A stretch of DNA of 64,000 nt from positions 1-64,000 of the forward strand of contig JALSMT010000127.1 of the NCBI GenBank assembly GCA_026987375.1. Direction: 5' to 3'. Within the stretch, counting starts at the first letter, position 1. Each line of letters starts with the position of its first letter. The stretch is from Thermaceae bacterium. GTDB lineage: Bacteria > Deinococcota > Deinococci > Deinococcales > Marinithermaceae. The notes under the pieces were generated by a model that saw only the letters and a program-made list of their open reading frames with translations, was not told the DNA's origin and ran no database searches. Positions 43,684-55,515 of this stretch are shown in pieces. Both the position numbers and the translations under genes were made by a program.

Positions 43684-45392
43684 TTACGGATCACCCAGAT
43701 CGAACCTGCAAGCACCGCACCGCACAGCAGCCCGACGACCGCACCGTTGATAGTTCTCGCCAGCGAAACGAAGAGTGGCGTGTGGTAGTGGCTGAAGCTA
43801 TTCAGGATAGAAGCGTCGGCGAGCGCGGCAAAGGCCAACAGGCCGACCCTTATCCAGTTGGGCCAGGGTTGCGTCAGCCCCACGACGGCGCTGGCGTGGC
43901 CGAAAATTTCTTTGAAGCGGGGCCTTACCATCCAGTCTTGCAGCAAGGCGCGCAAGTGCAGCTCCATTCCGGAAACGAAGTCGCTGTTGCCGCGGCGCAG
44001 CATGACCACCGCCAGCGCTATCAACGCCAAAAAAGCCAGGAGCGCTTCGCCGATGCGGATGCGGTGATCCCACAGAGCAAGCAACGTTTCCTTTAAGGAT
44101 TTTTCTTGCGGCGCCTGCGCCAACATTACCAGCAGCGGCGGCAGGGCCAGGGTCAAAAAGACGCCTTTGAAGGGCCTGAGACCGCTGATGGTCGCGGTAT
44201 TAGAGCCCAGTGCAGTCAGGAATACCGCACCCGTGAGGGCATAGGCCAGCGCCGCCAGCCAGGCCCTAAAGCCCCTTTTGTACTGCGCAAAGCCTAAAGA
44301 AGCAAAGACGATGGCGGCCAGCAGCGGTCCTGCACCGCTTATGCCTGAGTAGAGAAGCGCCCCCAGCAGCAGCGCGGCTGATATTGACGCGCCCAAGGGT
44401 TGGGGGTACGAAAGGGCGAGTAAAACCAAGCCGGCCAGTATACCCAGCCAGGCAGAGTACTTGTAGGGCGGCAGGCGCAGGTTGCGCGGAGACGGGTCCC
44501 CTAGAGCTATGCCGCTGGTTTTTAGTCCGCTAGTCAGCAAATGCAAGAAGCGTTCGCTTTTTTGCGGATCCGGCCAGAGGCGGAAATAAAGAATCTGCTG
44601 GCCGCGTTCGCGAGCGGCTAGCAGGTATTTTTGCGCCGCAGCATCCGGGGAGAGCTTGAGTTGCCACTCTTTTTGCAGGCTAAAAGTGCGCAGTACGGGC
44701 GTCACTGCCGCGACGTTCTTGACGCCGTCTTGTTTGGCCCCTTCGATGACGCCCACTGGAGCGCGCAGCAACCGTGGCAGGTCGCTAAGATGGTCGGGAA
44801 AGCCCAGAACCTCATTGCCGGCGAAGACGTAAGCCTGTACGGGTTCGGGCAGTGGAGGCGGCCATCTGCGCAGCAGGCTGTTGCGGGGTCGGTAGACGAT
44901 AAAGTTTCCTTTACGGTAGCGCTCCAGGATAAAGTTAGCATCGGCGCCGATAGGTTCGCTCGAGACGTCTTTGGGAAAACCTATCCAGACCCTGCCAAAC
45001 CAGGCCACCCGCTGCTGCGGCAGCGTTAGAGCGCGGCTTATTTTTTCCAGGTCGCTTTGCGAGGTGGGGGAGAGGTAGTACCAGCCCGCCTGGAAACCGG
45101 CGGATGGCTGGAACAAGCGCAGGGTGTTGCCGTCGCTGTAGACGGCCTTTCCGCGGGCCACCCAGTCTTCGACGCGCATTTCGTAGACGCCCAGGCCGCG
45201 GGCTCCCAGGTCGCGGTAGTGATCCAGCAACTCGTCCAGGTCAACGCCGCGAATGGCGGCTTCGTCGCGAGCGCTCATTTCGTCTAGGGTGAGTACGACC
45301 GGGCCCGGGTGCTCTGCTGTAACTCGGGTGCGCAGGGCGTACAAGGAAGGCAGCAGCGCCAGGACTATAGCGGCGATTAGGACCCTTTTCAC
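43668..45392 (-). CDS. DUF5693 membrane protein linked to csaB
   Basis: 574 residues. A signal/anchor helix (RVLIAAIVLALLPSLYAL) is followed by an extracytoplasmic domain of about 290 residues, beginning VVLTLDEMSARDEAAIRGVDLDELLDHYRDLGARGLGVYE, and then eight or so membrane helices (from about 305). This layout, directly upstream of csaB, is that of DUF5693 proteins. The function is unknown; export or assembly of the pyruvylated polymer is inferred from context only. Confidence 0.85.
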   Translation of the reverse strand: MKRVLIAAIVLALLPSLYALRTRVTAEHPGPVVLTLDEMSARDEAAIRGVDLDELLDHYRDLGARGLGVYEMRVEDWVARGKAVYSDGNTLRLFQPSAGFQAGWYYLSPTSQSDLEKISRALTLPQQRVAWFGRVWIGFPKDVSSEPIGADANFILERYRKGNFIVYRPRNSLLRRWPPPLPEPVQAYVFAGNEVLGFPDHLSDLPRLLRAPVGVIEGAKQDGVKNVAAVTPVLRTFSLQKEWQLKLSPDAAAQKYLLAARERGQQILYFRLWPDPQKSERFLHLLTSGLKTSGIALGDPSPRNLRLPPYKYSAWLGILAGLVLLALSYPQPLGASISAALLLGALLYSGISGAGPLLAAIVFASLGFAQYKRGFRAWLAALAYALTGAVFLTALGSNTATISGLRPFKGVFLTLALPPLLVMLAQAPQEKSLKETLLALWDHRIRIGEALLAFLALIALAVVMLRRGNSDFVSGMELHLRALLQDWMVRPRFKEIFGHASAVVGLTQPWPNWIRVGLLAFAALADASILNSFSHYHTPLFVSLARTINGAVVGLLCGAVLAGSIWVIRKWWSR

Positions 45393-46009
45393 TGCGTCCC
45401 CAGAATTCCGTGAATGCGGCTGGTGAGCATGTCAAGCGCCGGGTCGTTGTGGCCGCCGTGGGGAATTATCACGTCGGCGTAGCGCTTGCTCGGTTCTACG
45501 AAAGCGATGTGCATAGGCCTGACGAAGTTGAGGTATTGCTCCGTTACCGACTCGGGGCTGCGGCCGCGTTCGTGAGTATCGCGCCGCAGACGGCGGATAA
45601 AGCGGACGTCGGGGTCGGCGTCTACGAATACCTTGAGGTGCTGGCGCTGGCGCAGATCAGGGTCGTAGAGGGCGAATAGGCCCTCCAAAACGATTACCGG
45701 CGCAGGTTTGACGGTCTTGCTTTCGCGCGAGCGGGTGTGCTCTACGAAAGAATACAGCGGGCTTTCCACCGCTTCGCCGGCTATCAATCTGTCGAGGTGG
45801 TCTAGCAGCAGCGGAGTATCGAAGGCGTCGGGATGGTCGTAGTTTATCCTCGTCCTTTCCTCAAAAGACATGTGGTCCTGGTTCTTGTAGTAATTGTCCA
45901 TCTGCAGCAAGGCCACGCGCTCCGCGCCGACTACCTCGATGACGCGCCTGGTGACGGTTGTTTTGCCGCTGCCTGTTCCTCCCGCGATGCCGATAACGAA
46001 TCTCTCCAT
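45389..46009 (-). CDS. udk: Uridine kinase
   Basis: 206 residues, MERFVIGIAGGTGSGKTTVTRRVIE (P-loop), LLQMDNYYKNQDHMSFEERTRINYDHPDAFD, IVLEGLFALYDPDLR and RRLRRDTHERGRS (lid). It phosphorylates uridine and cytidine with ATP or GTP. A minus-strand extended -10, TGGTATAAA (46028-46020), and GAGGAA ribosome site support ATG 46009. It overlaps the DUF5693 gene by ATGA. Confidence 0.95.
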   Translation of the reverse strand: MERFVIGIAGGTGSGKTTVTRRVIEVVGAERVALLQMDNYYKNQDHMSFEERTRINYDHPDAFDTPLLLDHLDRLIAGEAVESPLYSFVEHTRSRESKTVKPAPVIVLEGLFALYDPDLRQRQHLKVFVDADPDVRFIRRLRRDTHERGRSPESVTEQYLNFVRPMHIAFVEPSKRYADVIIPHGGHNDPALDMLTSRIHGILGTQ

Positions 46010-46056
46010 GCTGTTCCTCTTTATACCAGGCTTGGGTATGAGTGGTGTGGGCGAGC

Positions 46057-46086
46057 TTGACAGCACCCCCCATTGCTGTCTAGACT
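46057..46086 (+). promoter_or_regulatory. metYX promoter
   Basis: TTGACA (46057-46062), an 18-base spacer and TAGACT (46081-46086). The transcript would start near 46093 and include the riboswitch. Confidence 0.65.
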
Positions 46087-46125
46087 CTTTGTTAACCGCG
46101 AGGAAGCGGTCAAAACCTGTGAGTT

Positions 46126-46235
46126 CTCTTATCAAGAGCGGCGGAGGGACCGGCCCTGTGAAGCCGCGGCAACCGGTGGGCGAATGCCCGCGACTTGGTG
46201 CCAATTCCGGCCCGCGCGAGCGGGGGAGATAAGGG
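46126..46235 (+). promoter_or_regulatory. SAM-I (S-box) riboswitch
   Basis: The S-box consensus is present in order: CTCTTATCAAGAG...GGAGGGAC...CCCTGTGAAGCC..GGCAACC..., then GGTGCCAATTCC and the closing GAGATAAG that pairs with CTTATC. SAM binding to such elements represses methionine-synthesis genes. It precedes metY and metX, the expected targets. Confidence 0.95.
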
Positions 46236-46305
46236 AAAGGGCAACCCCTTTCCTGAAGTCGTAAGAGAGCGAGCGGAAAGGGGACTTTTCTTTCCCCGGA
46301 AAGGA
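46234..46305 (+). promoter_or_regulatory. Expression platform with alternating GGAAAGG / CCTTTCC segments
   Basis: GGAAAGGG (46234-46241) pairs with CCCTTTCC (46246-46253). The same pyrimidine segment can pair with GGAAAGGGG (46275-46283) or with GGAAAGG of the ribosome site (46298-46304), and TTTCCCC (46291-46297) offers a second partner. There is no T tract, so control is probably at translation initiation by masking AAAGGA. Confidence 0.6.
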
Positions 46306-46311
46306 TCAAAG

Positions 46312-47586
46312 ATGCCCGAGTACCGTTTTGAAACCCTAGCCCAGCACGCCGGTTACAACCCCGAGCCGGGCGCACCGCGGCAGGTGCCGGTGGCCCAGTC
46401 GAGCAGCTTCGTTTTCGCCGGCGCCGAGCAGGCGGCCCGCCTTTTTGCCCTGGAGGAGGACGGCCACATCTATAGCCGTATTTCTAATCCGACGGTGGCC
46501 GTTCTTGAAGAAAGGATGGCCGCATTGGAAGGCGGGGCGGCGGCGCTGGCGGCCGCCTCGGGGCACGCCGCTCAGTTTTTGGCGGTTAGCGCCGTGGCCG
46601 CCAGCGGCGACAACCTGGTGAGTATGCCCGGTCTTTACGGCGGCACCATCAATCAGTTTCGGGTGGCGCTAGGGAGGTTGGGTGTAGAGGCTCGCTTTAC
46701 CTCTCCGCAGGCGCGCCCTGAAGAGTTTCTGCGCTTGACCGACGGTAAGACTCGCCTTTGGTACCTGGAAAGTCTTTCCAACCCGGCCTTGCAGATCCCC
46801 GATTTCGACGCCATAGCCGAGGCGGCGGCGGGGGCTGGAGTGGCCCTTTTCGTGGATAACACCTTCGCCATGGGCGGCTACCTTTTCAGGCCGCTACGAC
46901 ACGGGGCGGCGGCAGTTTTGCACTCGGCCACTAAGTGGATAGGCGGCCACGGGGCGGTTATCGGCGGCGGCTTGGTGGATGGAGGGGAGTTCGACTGGGC
47001 TAATGGCCGTTATCCTTTGCTAGATTCGCCGCAGGCTAGCTATCACGGGCTGGTGCCGAGCGAGGCTTTTGGACCGGCGGTCCTAGCGGGCGCGGCGCGC
47101 GCGGGCGGTTTGCGCGATTTTGGACCGGCCCTCAGCCCCCACGACGCCTTTTTGCTGCTCCTGGGCTTGGAGACCCTGGCGCTTAGGGCCGAGCGGCACG
47201 TACAGAACACCCTCGAGCTGGCGCACTGGCTGCGACGGCGCCCTGAGGTGGAATGGGTCAACTATCCGGGGCTGTCCGATCACCCCAGTCACCAGCGGGC
47301 GGAGCGCTATTTCGGCGGCAAGCCGGGGGCCGTTTTGAGCTTTGGCTTGAAGGGCGGCTATCAGGCGGCGGCACGGTTGCTTGGGCGGCTCGACCTCATC
47401 AGCCACCTGGCCAACGTCGGCGATACTAGAACGTTGATCATTCACCCGGCTTCTACCACCCACGCTCAGCTTTCTCCGGCGCAGCTGCGTGCGGCGGGCG
47501 TGCCCGCGGAGATGCTGCGCCTCAGCGTAGGCATAGAGCACGTCGACGATCTCAAAGCCGACTTGGCGGCGGCGCTGGAGGCTTAA
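46312..47586 (+). CDS. metY: O-acetylhomoserine sulfhydrylase
   Basis: 424 residues, PLP Cys/Met-metabolism family. Landmarks are [68 protein letters not shown] and the PLP Lys in [12 protein letters not shown]. It makes homocysteine from O-acetylhomoserine and sulfide. AAAGGATC lies five bases before the ATG, in the riboswitch-controlled leader. metX follows after one base. Confidence 0.95.
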   Translation: MPEYRFETLAQHAGYNPEPGAPRQVPVAQSSSFVFAGAEQAARLFALEEDGHIYSRISNPTVAVLEERMAALEGGAAALAAASGHAAQFLAVSAVAASGDNLVSMPGLYGGTINQFRVALGRLGVEARFTSPQARPEEFLRLTDGKTRLWYLESLSNPALQIPDFDAIAEAAAGAGVALFVDNTFAMGGYLFRPLRHGAAAVLHSATKWIGGHGAVIGGGLVDGGEFDWANGRYPLLDSPQASYHGLVPSEAFGPAVLAGAARAGGLRDFGPALSPHDAFLLLLGLETLALRAERHVQNTLELAHWLRRRPEVEWVNYPGLSDHPSHQRAERYFGGKPGAVLSFGLKGGYQAAARLLGRLDLISHLANVGDTRTLIIHPASTTHAQLSPAQLRAAGVPAEMLRLSVGIEHVDDLKADLAAALEA

Positions 47587-47587
47587 G

Positions 47588-50680
<3,093 letters not shown>

Positions 50681-50694
50681 TTAACCTCATGTAC

Positions 50695-50723
50695 ATGACC
50701 TTCACCTGACGCTGGCATATAAT
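50695..50723 (+). promoter_or_regulatory. Promoter of the BMP-family binding protein gene
   Basis: ATGACC (50695-50700), a 17-base spacer and a perfect TATAAT (50718-50723). Unlike many genes here it has a leader of about 40 bases with a strong GGAGGAGGT ribosome site, consistent with high expression of a binding protein. Confidence 0.7.
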
Positions 50724-50770
50724 GACGCTGGCGATAGAGCCAAAGAGACGATTCTTGGAGGAGGTCAAGT

Positions 50771-51853
50771 ATGAAACGATGGGCAGTGTTGGCAGTAGCA
50801 TTAGCAGCCTTTTTGGGCCTAGGCATGGCGCAGGTGCGCGTGGGCATTTCCTTCGACGCCGGCGGCAAGAACGACCGTAGCTTCAACCAGTCGGCGTGGG
50901 AAGGCGCTAAAAAAGCGAAAAAGGATTTCGGGATCGAGCTCTTCGACTTCGAGCCTTCTGACCCCAGCCAGGTGATCCAGGGTATTCGTAACTTCGCCGA
51001 AGAGGACTTTGACCTGATTATCGCCGTGGGCTTTGCGCAGCAGGGCGCCGTGGAGACCGTGGCCAAAGAGTTTCCCGACCTCAACTTCGCCCTCATTGAC
51101 TCGGTAGTCAAGCTCCCCAACGTCGCCAGCCTGGTGTTCCGCGAGCACGAAGGCTCCTTCCTGGTAGGTTACATCGCCGGTAAGCTGACCCAGACCGGCA
51201 CCGTTGGCTTTGTAGGCGGCATGGACATTCCCCTCATCCACAAGTTCGAGCAGGGCTACAAGGCCGGCGTTGAGTACGCCTGCAAAGAAGACAGCATAAA
51301 GTGCAACGTCATAATCAACTATGTCGGCAACACCCCCACCGCCTGGAACGATCCCGCCAAGGCCAAGGAGATCGCGCAGTCGCAGGTTTCCCAGGGCGCC
51401 GACATCATCTACGCTGCCGCCGGCGGCTCGGGTCTGGGTGTGCTCGACTACGTCAAGCAGACCAAGTGCACCAGCGGCAAGAAATTCATCCGCGATCCCT
51501 TCCGCAACGTTCCCGGCAACCCCTGCAAAAAGGATCAGCGCCCCATATTCATGATCGGTGTAGACGCCAACCAGAACTACATGGGCGATACCGACAACAA
51601 CCCCAAGACCCTCAACTTCGTCCTCACCTCGATGATGAAGCGCGTGGACGTCGCTACCTACGACACCATCAAGAGCGTCGTGCAAAACAAGTTCAAGGGC
51701 GGCATCCACTCCTTCGGTTTGGCCAACAATGGTGTTGGCTACGCCCTCGACGAGTACAACGAGGCCCTGATCCCGCAGTCGGTGATAACCCGTCTTGAGA
51801 TCATCAAGCGGCAGATCATCAACGGCAAGATCAAGGTTCCTTCGGAGCGCTAA
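50771..51853 (+). CDS. BMP/PnrA family nucleoside-binding protein
   Basis: 360 residues. Signal peptide [21 protein letters not shown], then the BMP fold: [72 protein letters not shown]. Such proteins bind purine or other nucleosides in the periplasm for ABC uptake. A four-Cys pattern ([23 protein letters not shown]) suggests two disulfides. It is followed by a strong terminator, and then the ATPase gene with its own -10. Confidence 0.9.
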   Translation: MKRWAVLAVALAAFLGLGMAQVRVGISFDAGGKNDRSFNQSAWEGAKKAKKDFGIELFDFEPSDPSQVIQGIRNFAEEDFDLIIAVGFAQQGAVETVAKEFPDLNFALIDSVVKLPNVASLVFREHEGSFLVGYIAGKLTQTGTVGFVGGMDIPLIHKFEQGYKAGVEYACKEDSIKCNVIINYVGNTPTAWNDPAKAKEIAQSQVSQGADIIYAAAGGSGLGVLDYVKQTKCTSGKKFIRDPFRNVPGNPCKKDQRPIFMIGVDANQNYMGDTDNNPKTLNFVLTSMMKRVDVATYDTIKSVVQNKFKGGIHSFGLANNGVGYALDEYNEALIPQSVITRLEIIKRQIINGKIKVPSER

Positions 51854-51866
51854 GTTTTTTGGTCGC

Positions 51867-51895
51867 CACGCCCTCCCGCGGGAGGGCGTGTTTTT
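51867..51895 (+). terminator. Rho-independent terminator after the BMP gene
   Basis: CACGCCCTCCC (51867-51877) and GGGAGGGCGTG (51880-51890), then TTTTT. An 11-base perfect stem. It separates the abundant binding protein from the ATPase. Confidence 0.93.
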
Positions 51896-51902
51896 CTGTT
51901 GG

Positions 51903-51908
51903 TATACT
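51903..51908 (+). promoter_or_regulatory. Extended -10 (TGGTATACT) for the ATPase gene
   Basis: TG-G-TATACT ends at 51908. GTG codons follow at 51909 and 51915; the second coincides with the expected start point, seven bases after the -10, so the mRNA may be leaderless. Confidence 0.5.
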
Positions 51909-51914
51909 GTGACC

Positions 51915-53426
51915 GTGAGCGATTTCGCCTTAGAGCTTAGGGACATTACCAAGCGGTACCCGCTGGTGCTGGCCAACGATCACATCAGCCTCGGCGTCAA
52001 GTGGGGTGAGGTGCTGGCGCTGGTAGGCGAGAACGGCGCGGGTAAGTCTACCCTGATGAAGATCGTCTACGGCCTGGTAACGCCGGATGAAGGGCAGATA
52101 TACGTAAACGGCGAGCTGGTCAAGATCCAGTCTCCCTCCGACGCCATTGCGCTGGGTATAGGAATGGTCCACCAGCACTTCATGCTAGTTGACACGCTGT
52201 CGGTGGTAGACAACGTGATCCTTGGTATGGAGCCCAAGAACGGCGTAGCCATTGACTACGCCGCCGCCCGTAAGAAGGTCAAGAATCTCATCGATGAGCT
52301 GGGTTTTGATCTGGATCCAGACGCTATCATCGAAGAGCTGCCGGTGGGCGCGCAACAGCGGGTGGAGATCCTCAAGACGCTTTACCGCAACGCCAAAATT
52401 CTCATCCTCGACGAACCCACCGCGGTGCTTACGCCGCAGGAAGTCGAAGACCTGTTCAAGTTTTTGCGCGAGTTCGCCGAGCAGGGGCACGCCATTATTC
52501 TCATCACCCACAAGCTCGACGAGGTAATGGAAGTGTCAGACCGCGTTACCGTGATCCGCGACGGAAAGGTGGTGGGCACCGTCAATACTGCCGAGACCAA
52601 CGTCGCCGAGCTGGCGCGCATGATGGTGGGGCGCGAAGTGATTCTAACGGTTCACAAAAAGCCCGCAACCCCTGGAGAAGTGGTGCTTGAGGCGGAAAAC
52701 CTGTTCGTTAAGGGCGGCACCAGGCCTCGCTTGGACGGCGTATCTTTGCAAGTGCGTGCCGGCGAGATAGTCGGCATCGCTGGTGTGGAGGGCAACGGTC
52801 AGACCGAGCTGGTAGAGGTGGTAACCGGCCTGCGGCCGTTCAAGGGTACGATTCGCTACAACGGCGAAGCGGTGCACCCCAGCGCTCGCGTGGTGCGGGA
52901 GTGGGGCGTCAGCCATATCCCCGAGGAGCGCAACGACCGCGGTTTGATACTCGAGTTCTCCACCCGTTACAACGTTATACTTGGAGACCACTACAAGCCC
53001 CCGTTCGTCGGTTTTTTAGGTTTTTTCAATGACCAAGTCATAAACGAATACGCCCAGCGCGTCGTCGAAGAGTTCGACGTACGGCCGCGCAGCATCAATC
53101 TAATCGGCCGCCGCTACTCGGGCGGCAACGCTCAAAAGATTATCGTCGGACGCGAGCTGGCGCGCGAACCCAAGCTGCTGGTGGCGGCGCAGCCGACGCG
53201 CGGGGTAGACATAGGCGCCATTGAGTTCATCCACCAGAATATAGTTGAGGCGCGCGATAAGGGAATGGCCGTTTTGCTAGTCTCCGCCGATCTCAACGAG
53301 GTCATGAGCCTATCGGACCGCATCTTGGTGATGTACGAAGGGCGCGTCGTCGGCGAGGTCGAGCCGCAAGAAGTAACCGAAGAACAGATGGGACTGATGA
53401 TGGCTGGGCTAGAGGCCACGGCCTGA
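51915..53426 (+). CDS. Nucleoside/sugar-type ABC transporter ATPase (two nucleotide-binding domains)
   Basis: About 503 residues with tandem ATPase domains. First: Walker [17 protein letters not shown], signature-region [35 protein letters not shown] (signature degenerate, VGAQQR). Second: [16 protein letters not shown] (Walker A lacks the GKS Lys), signature [30 protein letters not shown]. This asymmetry is normal for the RbsA/YufO family. With the BMP protein it should energise nucleoside uptake. No permease genes follow. GTG 51909 is the alternative start. Confidence 0.92.
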   Translation: MSDFALELRDITKRYPLVLANDHISLGVKWGEVLALVGENGAGKSTLMKIVYGLVTPDEGQIYVNGELVKIQSPSDAIALGIGMVHQHFMLVDTLSVVDNVILGMEPKNGVAIDYAAARKKVKNLIDELGFDLDPDAIIEELPVGAQQRVEILKTLYRNAKILILDEPTAVLTPQEVEDLFKFLREFAEQGHAIILITHKLDEVMEVSDRVTVIRDGKVVGTVNTAETNVAELARMMVGREVILTVHKKPATPGEVVLEAENLFVKGGTRPRLDGVSLQVRAGEIVGIAGVEGNGQTELVEVVTGLRPFKGTIRYNGEAVHPSARVVREWGVSHIPEERNDRGLILEFSTRYNVILGDHYKPPFVGFLGFFNDQVINEYAQRVVEEFDVRPRSINLIGRRYSGGNAQKIIVGRELAREPKLLVAAQPTRGVDIGAIEFIHQNIVEARDKGMAVLLVSADLNEVMSLSDRILVMYEGRVVGEVEPQEVTEEQMGLMMAGLEATA

Positions 53427-53434
53427 GCGGCGAC

Positions 53435-54193
53435 ATGCGCCTGTTATTCATCGGAGACATTACCGCAAAGCCGGGGCTGCGGGCGGTGTCCATGCACCTG
53501 CCCGATATTCGCGACGACTACGACCTGGTGATAGCCAACGGTGAAAACGCCGCCGGCGGCAAGGGGTTGGACAAGAAGAGCTACCGCCTCATCCGTGAGG
53601 CGGGCGTAGACCTGGTTACCTTGGGCAATCACGCTTGGGATAAGAAGGAAGTCTTTGAACTGATAGAGCGCGAGCCTATAATTCGCGCCGCCAACTACCC
53701 GCCCGGCACTCCCGGCAAGGGTTTCTGGCTGCTGGAGGCCGCCGGTTTGCGTCTGCTGGTAGTTCAGGTAATGGGACGGGTCTTCATGGACGCCCTCGAC
53801 GATCCTTTTCGCACCGTCGACCGGATTCTCGAAGAGACGCCGCACGACGCGGCCCTCGTCGAAGTTCACGCCGAAGCTACTAGCGAAAAGTACGCCTTGG
53901 GCCATTATCTTGACGGCCGCGTGGCGGCGGTTCTGGGCACGCACACGCACATACCAACTCTAGACGCCGCGTTCTTGCCCAAAGGTACGGCTATACAGGC
54001 GGACGTGGGCATGACAGGGACTTACCAGTCGATAATCGGGGGCGACGTCGAGACCTTTTTGGCGCGTTTTCTGACGGCGCGTCCCCAGCCCTTCCGCAGC
54101 GCCGAGGGTAAGGCCCGCTTTGTCGCCACCGAACTGGTATTCGACGGTCCGCGCGTACGGGCTATCAGCCCTTACTTTTGGGAGGAGCCCTAA
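53435..54193 (+). CDS. YmdB family metallophosphoesterase
   Basis: 252 residues beginning [25 protein letters not shown], with metal ligands in [58 protein letters not shown]. YmdB enzymes hydrolyse 2',3'-cyclic nucleotides (and cAMP in some reports) and influence RNA turnover and biofilm decisions. Gap of eight bases after the ATPase gene. Confidence 0.92.
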   Translation: MRLLFIGDITAKPGLRAVSMHLPDIRDDYDLVIANGENAAGGKGLDKKSYRLIREAGVDLVTLGNHAWDKKEVFELIEREPIIRAANYPPGTPGKGFWLLEAAGLRLLVVQVMGRVFMDALDDPFRTVDRILEETPHDAALVEVHAEATSEKYALGHYLDGRVAAVLGTHTHIPTLDAAFLPKGTAIQADVGMTGTYQSIIGGDVETFLARFLTARPQPFRSAEGKARFVATELVFDGPRVRAISPYFWEEP

Positions 54194-54220
54194 CGGCTCG
54201 GATAGAATGGGCGGGTAGAG

Positions 54221-54964
54221 ATGGTGCGAATATGCCACATATCGGATATACACGTATCTTCCAGGTACTTTCAGCCTGAGCTGATGGAGCGCCTCATAAA
54301 GGACGTCAACGATGCGGCGCCAGACTTGCTGGTGCTTTCCGGTGACCTCACCGAGCGGGGTTTGGCCTTCGAGTACGAGCAGGCGCGCCGCTGGACGGAC
54401 AGGTTTGGCGTTCCCTTGCTGGTCACTCCCGGAAATCACGACTCGCGCAACGTCGGCTACGTTCACTTCGAGGAGATGTATGGTTCGCGTTACAGCGTCG
54501 TTCGCCTCCCCGGCGTTCACATTGTCGCCGCCGATTCCAGCGAGCCCGACCTGGACGAGGGGCGTATAGGCCGCAGCATATACCCTTGGCTGCACGAGGC
54601 TTTAGACGCCGCGGAGCCGGGAGACTTGAAGGTATTCGTTACCCACCACCACCTGCTGCCCGTTCCCGGAGCCGGTCGCGAGCGCAATATTTTGCAAGAC
54701 GCCGGCGACCTCCTCAAGGTGCTGGTAGACCACGGCGTCGAACTGGTCCTCAACGGCCACAAGCACGTTCCCTGGGTCTGGCGTTTCGAGGAGATGCTGA
54801 TAGTGAACGCCGGCACCGCGACCACCAACCGCCTGCGCGGTAAGGGCAGGCCCAGCTATGCGGCGCTGCAGCTGAGTCGCGAAAGCATAACTGTTCGCCA
54901 CAAGTACTACGACGGCAGCGAGGACAGACTGCACCACCCCCTGAAACGGAGGACTCCGGCATGA
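54221..54964 (+). CDS. Calcineurin-like metallophosphoesterase (CpdA-like)
   Basis: 247 residues with all class-III phosphodiesterase blocks: ICHISDIHVSSRYF (DxH), LLVLSGDLTERGLAFEYEQA (GD), LLVTPGNHDSRNVG (GNHD), VTHHHLLPV and LVLNGHKHVPWVWRF (GHxH). CpdA-type members hydrolyse cAMP; others act on phospholipid or nucleotide substrates. Given the cyclase and Crp in the window a cAMP role is possible but unproved. TAGAAT lies 12 bases before ATG 54221. Confidence 0.85.
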   Translation: MVRICHISDIHVSSRYFQPELMERLIKDVNDAAPDLLVLSGDLTERGLAFEYEQARRWTDRFGVPLLVTPGNHDSRNVGYVHFEEMYGSRYSVVRLPGVHIVAADSSEPDLDEGRIGRSIYPWLHEALDAAEPGDLKVFVTHHHLLPVPGAGRERNILQDAGDLLKVLVDHGVELVLNGHKHVPWVWRFEEMLIVNAGTATTNRLRGKGRPSYAALQLSRESITVRHKYYDGSEDRLHHPLKRRTPA

Positions 54965-55515
54965 AGCACCCGATGGGCTGGAACGCTATGCAGCGCGTGG
55001 GCTTGTTCGTGGACACGCAAAACCTCTACCACTCGGCGCGCGATTATTACGAGCGCACCGTAAACTTCGAAAGCCTGCTCAAACAAGCGGTGCAGGGGAG
55101 GCAACTGGTAAGGGCGACCGCTTACGTCGTCGAGCGGGAAAACGACACCTCGGCCTGGCCCTTCATATACAAGCTTTCCACCATGGGTTACCGCGTCAGG
55201 CGAATGAACCTCAGCCTGCACCACACCACCGACGAGGGAAAGCCGATTTATGAGGGCAATTGGGACATGGGTATCGCCGCCGATATGGTGCGCCTCATGG
55301 AATCGTTGGACGTAGTGGTGCTGGGTTCCGGAGACGGCGACTTCGTAGACGTACTCGAGGTTCTCATGGAAAAGGGCATTCGCGTGGAGGTGATAGCCTT
55401 CAAAGAAACGACCTCGCAAAAACTAATAGACGCCGTCGACCAGTTTACGCACCTGCCCGAGATACCCGAACCCTTCATGCCTCAGCGCGACAAGAACTAC
55501 CCCGGCGCCAAGTGA
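54961..55515 (+). CDS. NYN-domain (LabA/DUF88) protein
   Basis: 184 residues. PIN-like acidic residues are at RVGLFVDTQNLYHSAR (Asp), GNWDMGIAADMVRLMESLDVVVLGSGDGDFVDVLEVLMEKGIRVEVIAF (Asp cluster). NYN proteins are predicted RNases. It overlaps the phosphoesterase by ATGA and queA by GTGA, so YmdB, phosphoesterase, NYN and QueA may be made together. M10 is a possible start. Confidence 0.88.
   Translation: MKHPMGWNAMQRVGLFVDTQNLYHSARDYYERTVNFESLLKQAVQGRQLVRATAYVVERENDTSAWPFIYKLSTMGYRVRRMNLSLHHTTDEGKPIYEGNWDMGIAADMVRLMESLDVVVLGSGDGDFVDVLEVLMEKGIRVEVIAFKETTSQKLIDAVDQFTHLPEIPEPFMPQRDKNYPGAK

Noticed and set aside
50819-51976. 385-codon minus frame opposite the BMP gene
   Set aside because: Antisense shadow; the plus frame has a signal peptide, promoter and terminator.
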